The notes beneath the pieces were generated by a model. It saw nothing but the letters and a program-made list of their open reading frames with translations, did not search any database and was not told the DNA's origin. Positions 63,675 to 64,000 of a DNA stretch of 64,000 nt are shown here, one piece after another (position 1 is the first letter of the stretch; each line of letters opens with the position of its first letter). The DNA is from Sulfurospirillum sp. SCADC (GTDB lineage Bacteria; Campylobacterota; Campylobacteria; Campylobacterales; Sulfurospirillaceae): positions 39,437-103,436 of the forward strand of contig NZ_JQGK01000010.1 of assembly GCF_000743525.1 (NCBI RefSeq), in the 5' to 3' direction. The translations under genes and the position numbers were made by a program.

Positions 63675-63905
63675 ATGCTAAAAATACTAAAAAAGTTTTT
63701 TGAAAAGTTATTCAAAAAAACAAAACCAAAACAAACAGAAGAAGAAGTTCAAAAAAATACAAAATCATGCAGATGGTGTCATAAAGAAATCAATGGCCCA
63801 ACTCAAAAAAAATACTGTAATGAAAGTTGTAAGAAAAAACATTACTATTTTTTGAAAAAAATAGAACTAGAAAAGGCAAAAAGAGAAGCACTTGCATTTA
63901 AATAG
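63675..63905 (+). CDS. small zinc-ribbon protein of the integrated element
   Basis: A 76-residue Lys-rich protein. After a basic helix (LKILKKFFEKLFKKTKPKQ) come C-x2-C (CRWCHKE) and C-x3-C (YCNESCKKKHYYF), a treble-clef-like zinc site. GGAAAGG stands seven bases before the ATG. I do not recognise the family; zinc and nucleic-acid binding are inferred. It is typical cargo next to an integrase gene, and continues the A-rich composition. Confidence 0.6.
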   Translation: MLKILKKFFEKLFKKTKPKQTEEEVQKNTKSCRWCHKEINGPTQKKYCNESCKKKHYYFLKKIELEKAKREALAFK

Positions 63906-64000
63906 CTTAAAAAGGTTCAAAATATAAGTAAAAAACATAACACCTTATGCCATTAACCTGACTTTTTTACATTTCACTGTAAATTTCACTCAAAGTTTCC

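Larger units (their letters stand above)
61923..64000. mobile_element. left end of an integrated element at tRNA-Ser
   Basis: Right after the tRNA-Ser 3' end the base composition becomes strongly A+T-rich, the iterated TTACATGTAA motif is absent, and a tyrosine recombinase gene faces away from the tRNA. This is the usual layout of a genomic island or integrative element, with the tRNA end as attL. The other end is beyond the window, so its size and cargo are unknown. The last 95 bases (63906-64000) hold no gene; they contain TTTACA-TTTCAC-TGTAAA (63966-63983). Confidence 0.7.

Noticed and set aside
61923..64000. CRISPR array or prophage structural genes in the element
   Set aside because: The repeats are only two copies each without spacer regularity, and no phage structural or terminase gene is seen in the part present.

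Overview
The window looks like a chromosomal segment of a Campylobacterota (Epsilonproteobacteria) species, most likely Sulfurospirillum or a close relative. The evidence is gene content and gene order. Two blocks match order I remember from Campylobacter jejuni: pglF-pglB-pglG ... cheY-prmA-ftsH-psd-like-pssA, and der-aroK-trpS-serS-pflB next to kdsA-ribH-nusB-pyrF. Housekeeping genes have moderate A+T, and there are many ATGA/TAATG overlaps.

Layout. 0.1-5.3 kb: lipid A and LPS core genes (glycosyltransferases, an O-antigen ligase/polymerase, an ELM1-family protein, an HtrB/LpxL acyltransferase). 5.5-40.7 kb: one nearly unbroken plus-strand run, opening with a PolB-type exonuclease. It continues with nucleotide-sugar genes: phosphomannomutase, rfbA, rfbB, ugd, manC-gmd-fcl for GDP-L-fucose, and rfbF-rfbG-epimerase-reductase-rfbH-rfbE for CDP-3,6-dideoxyhexoses. 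An exported ATP-dependent DNA ligase lies among them. Then come O-unit assembly genes (glycosyltransferases, Wzx flippase, acyltransferases), a wbpV-wbpL-wbpM-like trio, the STT3-type oligosaccharyltransferase pglB, pglG, and hisH-hisA. The 18.5-32 kb part is visibly more A+T-rich and carries two pairs of non-glycan genes: an AAA ATPase plus a small protein of unknown function, and a membrane coiled-coil protein plus a DUF4062/HATPase protein. Both pairs look like candidate defence or stress modules embedded in the surface-sugar operon. 40.8-47.1 kb: cheY, prmA, ftsH, a psd-like gene, pssA, then leuA behind a probable leucine leader peptide. 47.15-53.7 kb (minus strand): pflB, serS, trpS, aroK, der. 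53.9-61.8 kb: a DMT transporter, kdsA, ovoA, an acetate-type transporter, ribH, nusB, pyrF, an AsmA-like gene and a 47-codon ORF. 61.8-64 kb: tRNA-Ser(GCT) with a tyrosine recombinase just downstream, the left end of an integrated element that runs off the window.

The most striking feature is not a gene. The palindrome TTACATGTAA occurs 29 times exactly, against about 0.2 expected from base composition. 25 copies lie inside coding regions, always in one of the two frames that avoid a stop, so unrelated proteins share LHV or TC[K/N] tripeptides. Two copies form a bidirectional terminator after leuA. No copy occurs in the 13.5 kb A+T-rich part of the sugar cluster, consistent with recent acquisition. 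It behaves like a genome-wide highly iterated palindrome or uptake/recognition sequence.

The sugar pathways should feed a lipid-linked glycan started by the WecA/WbpL-type enzyme and flipped by Wzx. From there it could go to lipid A-core through the ligase, to protein through PglB, or to both. All functional calls come from reading the sequence and remembered families; no searches were run.
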